From Clostridiales bacterium (GTDB lineage Bacteria > Bacillota > Clostridia > Lachnospirales > Lachnospiraceae): a DNA stretch of 32,897 nt. The stretch lies in the NCBI GenBank assembly GCA_021201035.1, contig JAJQFQ010000092.1, positions 1 through 32,897 of the forward strand. The letters run 5' to 3'. Position 1 is the first letter of the stretch. Each line of letters begins with the position of its first letter. Shown here one piece after another: positions 15,414-23,912 of the stretch. The position numbers and the translations under genes are program-made. The notes under the pieces were generated by a model. The model was given only the letters and a program-made list of their open reading frames with translations. It was not told the DNA's origin and did no database searches.

Positions 15414-15725
15414 TTACGCCCCGCTCATATATGCCGCGATATCGGCGTCGCCGCGGGCTGAAACGGTCTCGGAAACAATCTGTTCCGCAATGGAAATCGC
15501 TTCCTTTTTTGTCGCTCCCATCCCGACGATTCGAAGACTGTCCGTCGGATAATGCTCCTGCAGCAGCAACAGACTCGGGATGATCTCCAGGATTCCCTGC
15601 TCTCCCTGCGGAAATGTCAGCAGGTAAACACCGGGGTGAACCATCCGGTTGGAAATCCGGTATTTCAGCATCTTATATTTTTTTGAACAGTTTTTCCCGA
15701 GATAAAACGGATCATTCCAAATCAT
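15414..15725 (-). CDS. Conserved-looking protein of unknown function in the gerW cluster
   Basis: A 103-residue protein that I do not recognise. It starts MIWNDPFYLGKNCSKKYKMLK, with LTFPQGEQGILEIIPSLLLLQEHYP and MGATKKEAISIAEQIVSE, suggesting a small soluble alpha/beta fold. The ATG at 15725 lies 6 bases after AGGA; an upstream ATG in the same frame has no site. It is 40 bases before the DUF2953 gene and 90 bases after the Nudix gene, all on one strand, so a sporulation link is plausible by position only. Confidence 0.7.
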   Translation of the reverse strand: MIWNDPFYLGKNCSKKYKMLKYRISNRMVHPGVYLLTFPQGEQGILEIIPSLLLLQEHYPTDSLRIVGMGATKKEAISIAEQIVSETVSARGDADIAAYMSGA

Positions 15726-15815
15726 ACATATTCCTAATTTTCCCATTGATTGTGAATTATATACACACAATCCGAAAACCGGCTGCGTCACACTTCAGGA
15801 AATCGATACCGGCTC

Positions 15816-16271
15816 TCATTGAACATATCTCCTGCTGCCCCAAAGCCTGTCCTTCTTCAGCTCCAGATATTCCCTGTAAGCCTTTTCCAGAATCTGCTTC
15901 TCGTTCGCAAACTTCAGCAGATGAAAAGCCTCATGATATTTGTAATAGCCGGAATCCATAAAATACTCTTCACGCTGCGGCTTGCTGTAATAGCTGTTCG
16001 CCATCATCAGATACCAGTGCACCTGCTTGTTTACCATATCATCCGATACGGTAAACGTATAATTGGTCTTACCGATATAACGTATGATCGCAGCCGTAAC
16101 GCCTGTCTCTTCTTTTACTTCTCTTGCAGCAGTATCCTTATACCCCTCGCCGGGTTCGACCGTTCCTTTCGGGAGAACCCATCCTTCGTACTTGTTACGA
16201 TAATTCTTGTATAACAGCAAAATCTTTCCACGGAATATAACCACACCACCACAGCTGGTTGCCTCAATCAT
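15816..16271 (-). CDS. Nudix hydrolase
   Basis: A 151-residue Nudix protein with the full signature G-x5-E-x7-REVKEETG (GTVEPGEGYKDTAAREVKEETGV, residues about 37-59), which binds the metal-pyrophosphate. Substrates are nucleoside diphosphates linked to another moiety; this one's substrate is unknown. The N-terminus MIEATSCGGVVIF and the YKNYRNKYEGWVLPKG strand resemble Ap4A/8-oxo-dGTP hydrolase types. The ATG lies 7 bases after GGGAGG. It has its own strong promoter and a leader stem-loop, and likely heads the Nudix-unknown-DUF2953-gerW transcript. Confidence 0.92.
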   Translation of the reverse strand: MIEATSCGGVVIFRGKILLLYKNYRNKYEGWVLPKGTVEPGEGYKDTAAREVKEETGVTAAIIRYIGKTNYTFTVSDDMVNKQVHWYLMMANSYYSKPQREEYFMDSGYYKYHEAFHLLKFANEKQILEKAYREYLELKKDRLWGSRRYVQ

Positions 16272-16297
16272 TGCATTCCCTCCCTGATGTGGCCGCA

Positions 16298-16322
16298 CAG
16301 GCAGTGAAAGCCATACTGCCTG
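16298..16322 (-). promoter_or_regulatory. Stem-loop in the Nudix-operon leader
   Basis: Perfect 8-bp arms CAGGCAGT/ACTGCCTG with a 9-base loop lie between the promoter and the ribosome site. It starts about 13 bases downstream of the -10, so it should form at the 5' end of the RNA. No T-tract follows it, so stabilisation or attenuation is possible. Confidence 0.5.
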
Positions 16323-16334
16323 AAAACTATATTT

Positions 16335-16363
16335 AGTATACGCTTTTTATATAAAACTTGCAA
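16335..16363 (-). promoter_or_regulatory. Sigma-A promoter of the Nudix operon
   Basis: Minus-strand TTGCAA (16358-16363) and TATACT (16335-16340) with 17 bases between them, in the gap after the PBP gene. Confidence 0.8.
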
Positions 16364-16392
16364 GGAAAAACGGGCATAAAAAGCTGAACCGT

Positions 16393-17997
16393 TTACTGAT
16401 TAAAATATGTATCAAAAACCGCCTTTGCCACGGGAACCGCCGACTGGCTGCCGCTCCCGCCGTCTTCCACGATGACCGCGATGGCGATATCGGAATAACC
16501 GTCTTTTGAGGCATAGCCGACAAACCAGCCATGGCTGTTTCCCTCGCTGTCATATTCCGCCGAACCGGTTTTTCCGGCCGCCGTATAGCTCTGTCCGCTT
16601 AAGGCCGTGGCCGTTCCGTACTGAACCACCGCGGACATATATTCCTGCAGGATTGCCGCGTCCGATTCCGTCATAATGGAACCATATTCCGAGGAACTGT
16701 ACCTCTTGACGGTCACGCCGTTCTCATTTTCCGTGTGATCTATGATATATGGCGTATAAACCACGCCGTTCTGATCGATCGCGGCTGCGATCATCGCCAT
16801 GTGCAGCGGTGATACCGTTGTATCGCCCTGCCCGATGGCCGTCTGCATGATCTTGCCTGTTCCCGCATCCGATGAAAGGGAAAAGCTGCTCTGTGCACCG
16901 GACAACGTACCCGGCAGGGAAGTGTTAAACAGCATGTCTTCCAGCAACGACGAGAACTGATCAATATCCAGCGTGAGTCCGATTGAGGCATAGGAGGTAT
17001 TGCATGAATTCGCAAAGGAAGTAATCAGATCCTGCGTTCCGTGTACACTGTTGTGGTAACAGTGAATTTCCTCACCATCTACGGAAATCTCTCCCTCACA
17101 GTCAAACAAATAAGAGCTGTAATCATCATTCTCGTGAATATATTCTAATGTCGTAAATATCTTAAACACGGATCCCGGCGGATAGGAACCGGATGTCGCA
17201 CGGTTTAAGAGCACCGAGCTGGAATCATCATTGACTATGGAATCCCAGTTGTCCGCCAGCGTATTCGGGTCAAAATCCGGTTTTGAAACCATGGCGAGCA
17301 CTTTTCCCGTGGAAGCCTCCAGAACAACCACCGCGCCGTCATTACTGCCGAGCGCATGATAGGCCGCCTCCTGCACGTCATAATCCAGTGTCGTCACCAC
17401 ACTGTCTCCCATATTTTTCTCATCCTTCAGATCATTGATGATCTGCTTGATAAAAAATGCGTGTGAGCGCAGCAGATTGAAATTGCAGGTGGATTCAATG
17501 CTGGATTTTCCGTTATTAAAATATCCGACGGAATGGGCAAACATACGCCCGTAAGGATAATATCTCGTCTCCGTTCCGTCCTCCGCCACATTTGTCGTGG
17601 CCAATACCTGTCCGTCCGCCGAAAGAATATCTCCCCGGATCACACGCTCCGCGTACAGATCCATACGGGCATTATAAGAGCTGTTGATCGTGCTCTCACT
17701 CTTAAACACCTGAAAGTACGCCAGATAGGCAATCAGCAGACAGAACAACCCGACAAAAACGTAGGTGATGATCAGAAATTCACGGTTTCTACCAGATTTC
17801 TTCGATTTCTCCGTCCTGTCGGTAATCCGATCCGTTTTTCTCTGGCGTCCGTCCGCGGCCGCTTTTCGTCTTTTCCGACGACCCTCCGCCGCTTTTTCGT
17901 CTGTCTGACTGTCCAGATCGATCAGATCGATCTCGCTTTCGCTCCACCGGCTTTCCCGCTCTTCTGCTTTTTTTCTGCCCGAACTGTTTTTTTGCAT
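16393..17997 (-). CDS. Class B penicillin-binding protein (PBP2/FtsI type transpeptidase)
   Basis: A 534-residue membrane-anchored D,D-transpeptidase that crosslinks peptidoglycan, partnered with the SEDS protein upstream. A long charged cytoplasmic N-terminus (about 70 residues, rich in Lys, Arg, Glu, Asp) precedes one membrane helix (FLIITYVFVGLFCLLIAYLAYF). Active-site motifs are in order: S276VFK in PPGSVFKIF, S331CN, and K476TG in AAGKTGSAEYD. The start at ATG 17997 is supported by AAGGAG at 6 bases and puts the first 209 bases inside the end of the SEDS gene in another frame. No start codon exists in its frame between the SEDS stop and the helix. I cannot tell a division role from a sporulation or elongation role. 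Confidence 0.93.
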   Translation of the reverse strand: MQKNSSGRKKAEERESRWSESEIDLIDLDSQTDEKAAEGRRKRRKAAADGRQRKTDRITDRTEKSKKSGRNREFLIITYVFVGLFCLLIAYLAYFQVFKSESTINSSYNARMDLYAERVIRGDILSADGQVLATTNVAEDGTETRYYPYGRMFAHSVGYFNNGKSSIESTCNFNLLRSHAFFIKQIINDLKDEKNMGDSVVTTLDYDVQEAAYHALGSNDGAVVVLEASTGKVLAMVSKPDFDPNTLADNWDSIVNDDSSSVLLNRATSGSYPPGSVFKIFTTLEYIHENDDYSSYLFDCEGEISVDGEEIHCYHNSVHGTQDLITSFANSCNTSYASIGLTLDIDQFSSLLEDMLFNTSLPGTLSGAQSSFSLSSDAGTGKIMQTAIGQGDTTVSPLHMAMIAAAIDQNGVVYTPYIIDHTENENGVTVKRYSSSEYGSIMTESDAAILQEYMSAVVQYGTATALSGQSYTAAGKTGSAEYDSEGNSHGWFVGYASKDGYSDIAIAVIVEDGGSGSQSAVPVAKAVFDTYFNQ

Positions 17998-19306
17998 CTG
18001 CCTCTCCTTCATCCTGCCTGAAAATATACAGGCCCTGAATAATTGCAAACATCAAGATGGTACATAAAATCGAACTTCCGCCATAGCTGACTAAAGGAAG
18101 GGTCAGTCCTGTGGACGGGATGCACTTGATCACGCCTCCGATATTTAAGAAAACCTGAATCCCGTACACGCTTCCGAGCCCCAGCGCAATCAGTCTGTAA
18201 AACGGATCGCGAATCTGCATGGCTATATTTAAAAACATGATAAAGCAGCTTAAGCACACCAGTATGATACAGATACCGAACGCGCTGCCCATCTCTTCCA
18301 CGATCGCGGCAAACACGAAATCCGATGTGCCGACCGGAATTTTCTCCGGCATACCCTGAAACAGACCGAGTCCGGCCCAGCCGCCCGTGCCGATCGCGAA
18401 CAATGACTGCGCTACCTGCCAGCCGCTGCCGCTGATATTCGCAAACGGATCCAGCCATGCCTCCACCCGGACGCGGACATGGGAAAACAGCTTTGACGCC
18501 GCAACGGCCGCCAGACACCCGACTCCCAGACCGCCAAAGAGATACAGCGGCTTTTTCGTTGCCGCATAGAGCATGATGATATAAGTAATGAAAAAAATCA
18601 GCGCCGCGCCCAGATCCGTGGATACGACCAGGATCAGCACATGGATCGCCGCAGCCGCGGTCGTGATGCAGATCTGCCGGAAATCCGTCGACTGATACAG
18701 CATGCAGGCAATAAAAAACACAAAAATAATCTTCACGAATTCCGAAGGCTGAAACGTAATGCCCGCGATGGTAAACGACAGATATGCGCCGCCCGTCATC
18801 TGTCCGAGCACAAGCACAATCCCGAGCGCCAGAATACCGACAATGCCGTACACCCAGGTAAATTTCCGCAACGCTTTCAGCTTCCGGATCAGCTGGGGGA
18901 TGAAAATCGTTACAACAGATGCGAGCACCGCGATCTCGAACTGCTTCACCGCACTCTCAAAATCCAGACGCGCCAGAATGATAAACCCGATCAGCATCAG
19001 CATACACATATGATTGACGACCATGCGCGCCGCCCGCTTATAGATAACCCGATAGATCAAAAACAAAAACAGGACAAACGCCACCTGCGCCGCATAGAAG
19101 ATCAGATACCTGATCTCCATCTGCGAAGCGAACAACACGAGGTAAGCATCCAGGTGGATCAGCATCATACAGGACGTCTGGCTTTTATACATCCGCTGCT
19201 GCCGCGCTTCCTTTTTTACACCCAGAATGGCAAAGCTGTAATATGTATAGATCATAAACAGGAAAATCATCACATATTTTGAAATTTCCGTAATTAAATG
19301 CAGCAT
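17789..19306 (-). CDS. SEDS family glycosyltransferase (FtsW/RodA/SpoVE type)
   Basis: A 505-residue polytopic protein polymerising lipid II as the partner of the PBP that follows. Signatures: DLGAALIFFITYIIMLYAATK, GTGGWAGLGLFQGMPEKIPVGTSDFVFAAI, and the C-terminal STGLTLPLVSYGGSS. Two or three extra helices precede the core. After the last helix a very hydrophilic tail (about 75 residues, Lys, Arg, Ser, Gly rich) shares its DNA with the N-terminus of the PBP. It starts 8 bases after the U32 gene and is part of the ruvA-ruvB-zapA-U32-SEDS-PBP run. The assignment to FtsW, RodA or SpoVE is not settled. Confidence 0.93.
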   Translation of the reverse strand: MLHLITEISKYVMIFLFMIYTYYSFAILGVKKEARQQRMYKSQTSCMMLIHLDAYLVLFASQMEIRYLIFYAAQVAFVLFLFLIYRVIYKRAARMVVNHMCMLMLIGFIILARLDFESAVKQFEIAVLASVVTIFIPQLIRKLKALRKFTWVYGIVGILALGIVLVLGQMTGGAYLSFTIAGITFQPSEFVKIIFVFFIACMLYQSTDFRQICITTAAAAIHVLILVVSTDLGAALIFFITYIIMLYAATKKPLYLFGGLGVGCLAAVAASKLFSHVRVRVEAWLDPFANISGSGWQVAQSLFAIGTGGWAGLGLFQGMPEKIPVGTSDFVFAAIVEEMGSAFGICIILVCLSCFIMFLNIAMQIRDPFYRLIALGLGSVYGIQVFLNIGGVIKCIPSTGLTLPLVSYGGSSILCTILMFAIIQGLYIFRQDEGEADAKKQFGQKKSRRAGKPVERKRDRSDRSGQSDRRKSGGGSSEKTKSGRGRTPEKNGSDYRQDGEIEEIW

Positions 19307-19314
19307 AAACTTTC

Positions 19315-21654
19315 TTACTCCACGCCCCGCTGAAAATGACCGGTTGTAAAGCTGTCCCTGTCCGGCGGTGAAACCGGATTTCCTTCCGGGAAGGACTGCC
19401 TGTAATCTTCCAATACCTGCCGAACCCGCTCTGCTCCTTCCGTCACGAATGAAATCCGGTATGACGAAAAGCCAAGTGTCTTCACCGCATCCGCCTGATG
19501 AAACAGATATGCCGGCATACTGTTGTATATGATATTATAACAATTGAAACAGTCATTGCTGACTGAAAATTTTTTGTGATATCGGTCCGCCAGATACAGA
19601 GCCGCCCCGGAACCTCCGTTTTTCGTACATTGTCTGTAGTTTTTATAAATGCACTGGGCGGAGATCATCAGCGGCTGGTATCCGTAGAGACAGAACTGCG
19701 CCCTGCCGTTCGGCATATGCGCCAGTTCCTTTTTATTCAGCTCCGGGGATGCCGTGTACTGCCGGAATCCTGTCTTATCCATATTTATACCCATATCTCC
19801 CGGGCTGTCAGAAAAAGCTTTATAAGCCTCCTCCGAACAGATATACAGCGGATAATCAAGGGCAATCTGCTCCGGACGCAGCCGCAGCGTCTGCAGACAG
19901 AATCCCAGGCTGTCATAGCTGCGCACCCAGACAATGTCAAAGCTGCGGATCACATCCTGAATTTCTTCACTCTCATAATATACAGATGAATTTTCCCGGA
20001 AAACAAAAGGAAAACAAAAACCTGCCTGTTTTCCGGAAGCAGCGATTTGCCGCCTGGCTGAATCTAAAATTTCCATCAGTTCTTCAACAGACGTCATGAA
20101 ATGAAAGTCCAGCGAAATCATAGTTACAAAAGGATGACGAAGCGCCTCCTCCATCTGCTCCGGGGAGGAAACCTGCACATTCAGGATGTTATGCCGGTTC
20201 GCGTCTGTCTGTTTTCCGGCCGCCATTTTGTCACCGGATGCTCCGGTATACTTTTTCAGGGATACAGCTGTTCTGTCATAAGAGTGTAACATATGCTGTT
20301 CCAATTGGCAAAGCGCATTTCTCCGAATTTCATTCAGCTGCCTGACCGGCACAAAGCATGATTCCCCCAGATCAACGTCAAGTGAAGAAAAAACGAAAGA
20401 GGTATCTCCGGTTTTACACATGCGTTCCCGCACCTCTTTCAATACAAGCGGCTGCTTCTTTGCTTCGGACACCATCTCTCCCCGCACGGTGACTGTATAT
20501 CTTTCTACGTCGTTTTCCGGAGTCCGCATAGTATCCGGCACACACGGAATTACCCTATTACTTCCGACAGACGTATCCTTCGAATCATTCGTAGCATTTA
20601 ATATGGTTCGGACCGATAAAACAAGCGGCTCACCCTGCCGGATTGTTATTTTCCCGGCAATGGGTATTTTATCCTCCGTCACGGGACGATAAAAATCCTT
20701 CGCATCGCCGCTGGCGTGAGAAGAATCAGTCAATGTCACCATCGGCCGTCCGTTCCGCATCTCATAATAGCCGCGCGTAAAACCATTGCGGTTCCCCAGC
20801 GCAAGAAGATACCTGTAATCCTCATTCTCTACCCGGAACTGATCCGGCGACGACTCATACAGATCCAGATACTTCCGATATATCTGCGTCACGCCGGCCG
20901 CATATTCGAGCGATTTCATACGGCCTTCAATTTTAAAAGAAAAAACACCGGCCTCACACATCTGCGGGATCCGGTCCAGCGCGCACAGATCCTTCAGGCT
21001 CAGCGGGAATTTTTCTTTTTTATGAAGACAGGCTCCCGTCCCGTCCGTCACCTGATAAGGAAGACGGCAGGGCTGGGCACATCGGCCGCGGTTCCCGCTT
21101 CTGCCTCCGAGCAGACTGCTCATCAGGCACTGGCCGGAATAGCAGTAACAGAGCGCACCGTGAACAAAGCTCTCAATCTCCATACCGGTCTGTTCATGAA
21201 TCCGGCGAATCTCCCCCAGAGAGAGTTCCCACGCCGTGACAATACGTGAAGCCCCGCATTGCTGCAGAAAAGAAGCCCCGTATACATTGGACACCGACAT
21301 CTGCGTGCTTGCATGAACCGAAAGCTCCGGAAAATATTCGCGCACAAATTGAAATACGCCAAAATCCTGTACGATAATGGCGTCCAATCCATGTCCATAC
21401 AAGGCTTTCAGGTATTCGTACAGCTCCGTACCTGATTCCCTGTTTTTCAAAAGTGTGTTTACCGTCAGGAAAATCTTCCTGCCGTGCAGATGTGCATAAT
21501 CCAACGCGGACAGAATCTCCTGCGTTGAAAAATTCTGTGCGAAAGCACGGGCGCCGTATTTCTCACCGCCCAGATAGACCGCATCCGCTCCCGCCGCGAT
21601 CACAGCCCTGCAGATATCAGGAGAACCCGCGGGAGCCAGCAACTCATGTCTCAT
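19315..21654 (-). CDS. U32 family peptidase with DUF3656 (YhbU/RlhA-like)
   Basis: A 779-residue U32-family protein. The N-terminus (MRHELLAPAGSPDICRAVIAAGADAVYLGG) and the U32 signature ESFVHGALCYCYSGQCLMSS with GNRGRCAQPCRLPY (about residues 163-202) are intact, with cysteines that in the family coordinate an iron-sulfur cluster. The C-terminal half contains the DUF3656 region and further cysteines (FNCYNIIYN). In Escherichia coli RlhA-type members hydroxylate 23S rRNA, while others are called peptidases or collagenases, so activity is open. ATG overlaps the zapA stop (ATGA), giving coupling. The ruv-zapA-U32 order recurs in clostridia. Confidence 0.92.
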   Translation of the reverse strand: MRHELLAPAGSPDICRAVIAAGADAVYLGGEKYGARAFAQNFSTQEILSALDYAHLHGRKIFLTVNTLLKNRESGTELYEYLKALYGHGLDAIIVQDFGVFQFVREYFPELSVHASTQMSVSNVYGASFLQQCGASRIVTAWELSLGEIRRIHEQTGMEIESFVHGALCYCYSGQCLMSSLLGGRSGNRGRCAQPCRLPYQVTDGTGACLHKKEKFPLSLKDLCALDRIPQMCEAGVFSFKIEGRMKSLEYAAGVTQIYRKYLDLYESSPDQFRVENEDYRYLLALGNRNGFTRGYYEMRNGRPMVTLTDSSHASGDAKDFYRPVTEDKIPIAGKITIRQGEPLVLSVRTILNATNDSKDTSVGSNRVIPCVPDTMRTPENDVERYTVTVRGEMVSEAKKQPLVLKEVRERMCKTGDTSFVFSSLDVDLGESCFVPVRQLNEIRRNALCQLEQHMLHSYDRTAVSLKKYTGASGDKMAAGKQTDANRHNILNVQVSSPEQMEEALRHPFVTMISLDFHFMTSVEELMEILDSARRQIAASGKQAGFCFPFVFRENSSVYYESEEIQDVIRSFDIVWVRSYDSLGFCLQTLRLRPEQIALDYPLYICSEEAYKAFSDSPGDMGINMDKTGFRQYTASPELNKKELAHMPNGRAQFCLYGYQPLMISAQCIYKNYRQCTKNGGSGAALYLADRYHKKFSVSNDCFNCYNIIYNSMPAYLFHQADAVKTLGFSSYRISFVTEGAERVRQVLEDYRQSFPEGNPVSPPDRDSFTTGHFQRGVE

Positions 21655-21986
21655 CGTCTCTTCTTTCCCTCTGAACGCTCCAGCTTCAGCTGTGCCTCAA
21701 CCAGACTCTGTTTCACCTCGGATAATTCATTTTCCTTCATTTTCAGATCCGTTTCCAATTGCTGAATCGTCTCCTGAGCCTGAATCAGTTCTTCCGCAAT
21801 ATTCAGTTCAATGAGAATCGGTTTTAAATCCGGCGGAAGCAACCGGTAAACCTGCATATTCTCCAGTTTCCGGATCATATTGTTGACATACGACGCCATC
21901 CGCTGAATGAGCACCTCATCCTCCGCGCCGCTCATCGCCAGCGCCTTGCCGCCGATGACAACTTCGATGGTATTATTCTGCGCCAT
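21651..21986 (-). CDS. zapA: Cell division protein ZapA
   Basis: ZapA binds and bundles FtsZ filaments at the division ring. The 111-residue protein has the N-terminal ZapA head (NTIEVVIGGKALAMSGAEDEVLIQRMASYVNNMIRKLE) and a long C-terminal coiled coil (ELIQAQETIQQLETDLKMKENELSEVKQSLV) typical of the family. It overlaps the U32 gene by 4 bases and follows ruvB by 49 bases. Division and repair functions share one operon here. Confidence 0.92.
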   Translation of the reverse strand: MAQNNTIEVVIGGKALAMSGAEDEVLIQRMASYVNNMIRKLENMQVYRLLPPDLKPILIELNIAEELIQAQETIQQLETDLKMKENELSEVKQSLVEAQLKLERSEGKKRR

Positions 21987-22035
21987 GCTGTTCTCCTTCT
22001 ATCTGCATTCTGTTTATCTGTGCTTCATCAATATC

Positions 22036-23031
22036 TTAATCTTTCGGCAGCCCGAAATGCGCATAGGCCAGATCGGCCGCCACTCTCCCCTTCGGCGTAC
22101 GGTTGATAAACCCGGTCTTCACCAGATACGGCTCATAGACATCCTCGATCGTCCCGGCGTCCTCGCCGATAGCCGCCGCCAGCGTCTCCAGTCCCACCGG
22201 ACCGCCCGCAAACTTCTGTATGATCGTCAGCAGAATCGTCCGGTCGCTCTTGTCCAGTCCGCAGGTATCCACCTCCAGCAGGTCCAGCGCAAAGGAGGCA
22301 ACGTCCTTCGTGATCACGCCGTCATATTTCACCTGGGCAAAATCCCGCACACGCTTCAGCAGACGGTTCGCCAGACGCGGCGTGCCGCGGGAACGCCGTG
22401 CCAGTTCGGCGGCTCCTGCCTCCTCAATCTCCACATCGAGTTTGCGCGCGGACTGCAGGATAATCGTCTGAAGCTCCTCCGGTGAATAAAACTCCAGATG
22501 CTGGATCACACCGAACCGGTCCCGCAGCGGAGCCGTCAGCAGACCCGCCCGCGTCGTCGCCCCGACCAGCGTGAACTTCGGCAGATCCAGACGGATAGAA
22601 CGCGCCCCCGCGCCCTTCCCGATCATAATATCGATCGCGTAATCTTCCATCGCCGGATACAGAACCTCCTCCACCTGGCGGTTCAGACGGTGAATCTCAT
22701 CCACAAACAGAAGATCATTCTCCTGAAGATTGCTCAGGATCGCCGCCATCTCCCCGGGCTTCGCGATCGCCGGACCGGAGGTCACCTTCATATGAACACC
22801 CATCTCATTCGCGATAATGTCGGACAATGTCGTCTTGCCCAGGCCGGGAGGCCCGTAGAAAAGCACGTGATCCAGCGCCTCGCTTCTCTGTTTTGCAGCT
22901 TCTATATAAACCCGAAGGGTATTTTTGATCTTATCCTGTCCGATATACTCGTCCAGTGTCATGGGACGCAGACTGGGTTCCATCCGGATATCCTCCTCCT
23001 GAATCTGTGTCGATATCATACGTTTTTCCAT
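22036..23031 (-). CDS. ruvB: Holliday junction helicase RuvB
   Basis: RuvB is the AAA+ motor that, with RuvA, drives branch migration of Holliday junctions. The 331-residue protein has [17 protein letters not shown], Walker A in [16 protein letters not shown], Walker B as [14 protein letters not shown], and the arginine-finger region [18 protein letters not shown]. The C-terminal winged helix ends [17 protein letters not shown]. Intact and of normal length. Confidence 0.98.
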   Translation of the reverse strand: MEKRMISTQIQEEDIRMEPSLRPMTLDEYIGQDKIKNTLRVYIEAAKQRSEALDHVLFYGPPGLGKTTLSDIIANEMGVHMKVTSGPAIAKPGEMAAILSNLQENDLLFVDEIHRLNRQVEEVLYPAMEDYAIDIMIGKGAGARSIRLDLPKFTLVGATTRAGLLTAPLRDRFGVIQHLEFYSPEELQTIILQSARKLDVEIEEAGAAELARRSRGTPRLANRLLKRVRDFAQVKYDGVITKDVASFALDLLEVDTCGLDKSDRTILLTIIQKFAGGPVGLETLAAAIGEDAGTIEDVYEPYLVKTGFINRTPKGRVAADLAYAHFGLPKD

Positions 23032-23056
23032 GTAACCCTCTTATATTACGATGTTG

Positions 23057-23076
23057 GGGTCAAAAGTATTTGACCC
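23057..23076. repeat. Perfect hairpin between ruvA and ruvB
   Basis: Perfect 8-bp arms GGGTCAAA/TTTGACCC surround a 4-base loop in the 55-base gap. It could be a processing or stabilising structure, or one of a dispersed short palindrome family; only one copy is visible here. Confidence 0.5.
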
Positions 23077-23086
23077 TGGTATCATA

Positions 23087-23695
23087 TTACAGTAATGCCA
23101 TATTCTTCAAGGCCTGCTTCAATACCGTCTCCACATCGGAATCCTCCGTGATCTCGATGCCGGACAAAGTCGCCGCAGCGTCCGCCGCGCTGTAACCGAG
23201 CGCCGTCAAAGCCTCCATCGCTTCTTTTCTGACAACATTATTATTAACAGGCAATACATCGGCTGTATCCTGCGCTGTATCGAGCGCATCTTCCAGACTG
23301 ATCTTGTCCTTCAGTTCAATGATCAGCCGCTGCGCCGTCTTCTTCCCGATGCCGGGCGCTTTCGAAATAGTCTTCACATCCTCGCTCACCACGGCAAAAC
23401 GGATCTCGTTCGCCGATAATGACGAGAGAAGCGCCAGCGCGCCGCGCGGACCGATGCCGGAGACATTCAGCAGAAGCTGAAACATGGCCAGTTCGTCCCG
23501 CGAAGGAAACCCGAAAAGAGAAAAGGCATCCTCACGCACATACAGGTAGGTATAGACCTTCACCTGCTCACCGCGGCGCAGCAGACCGTCCGTCATACGC
23601 ATCGGGACACGGATCTGGTAACCGATGCCGCCGTTCTCTATCACAATATAATCTTCATAAATCTCTTCCAGAGTGCCTTTGATATAAGAATACAT
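23087..23695 (-). CDS. ruvA: Holliday junction DNA helicase subunit RuvA
   Basis: RuvA binds Holliday junctions as a tetramer and loads RuvB. The 202-residue protein starts MYSYIKGTLEEIYEDYIVIE and has the two helix-hairpin-helix motifs (LLNVSGIGPRGALALL and ISKAPGIGKKTAQRLIIEL, about residues 70-130) and the C-terminal domain with EAMEALTALGYS that contacts RuvB. First gene of the operon with a strong promoter upstream. Confidence 0.97.
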   Translation of the reverse strand: MYSYIKGTLEEIYEDYIVIENGGIGYQIRVPMRMTDGLLRRGEQVKVYTYLYVREDAFSLFGFPSRDELAMFQLLLNVSGIGPRGALALLSSLSANEIRFAVVSEDVKTISKAPGIGKKTAQRLIIELKDKISLEDALDTAQDTADVLPVNNNVVRKEAMEALTALGYSAADAAATLSGIEITEDSDVETVLKQALKNMALL

Positions 23696-23718
23696 ATTCT
23701 TCCTCTCCCTGTTTTTTT

Positions 23719-23747
23719 ATTGTATCGGTTTGAAACTACCGCGTCAA
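23719..23747 (-). promoter_or_regulatory. Sigma-A promoter of the ruvA operon
   Basis: Minus-strand TTGACG (23742-23747) and TACAAT (23719-23724) with a 17-base spacer, 23 bases before the ruvA ATG. No LexA-like box was noticed nearby. Confidence 0.85.
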
Positions 23748-23783
23748 CACTTTTTTTCTGATCAGAAATTCTTCGGGCAGACA

Positions 23784-23824
23784 GAATGAAAGCGGCGGGA
23801 ATCCGAATCCCGCCGCTTTCATTC
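23784..23824 (-). terminator. 17-bp perfect hairpin after the minus-strand adhesin
   Basis: Arms of 17 bp (centred on GCGGCGGGA/TCCCGCCGC) with a 7-base loop lie between the adhesin stop and the ruvA promoter. No long T-run follows directly, so it may terminate or simply block read-through. Confidence 0.6.
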
Positions 23825-23912
23825 ATCATATTTTTCCTGCTGCATGTTTTCTTATACGGTATGCGCGTCTTCTGCAATGCCGTTTCATGAATGCCCGGGT
23901 AAAATCTTACTG

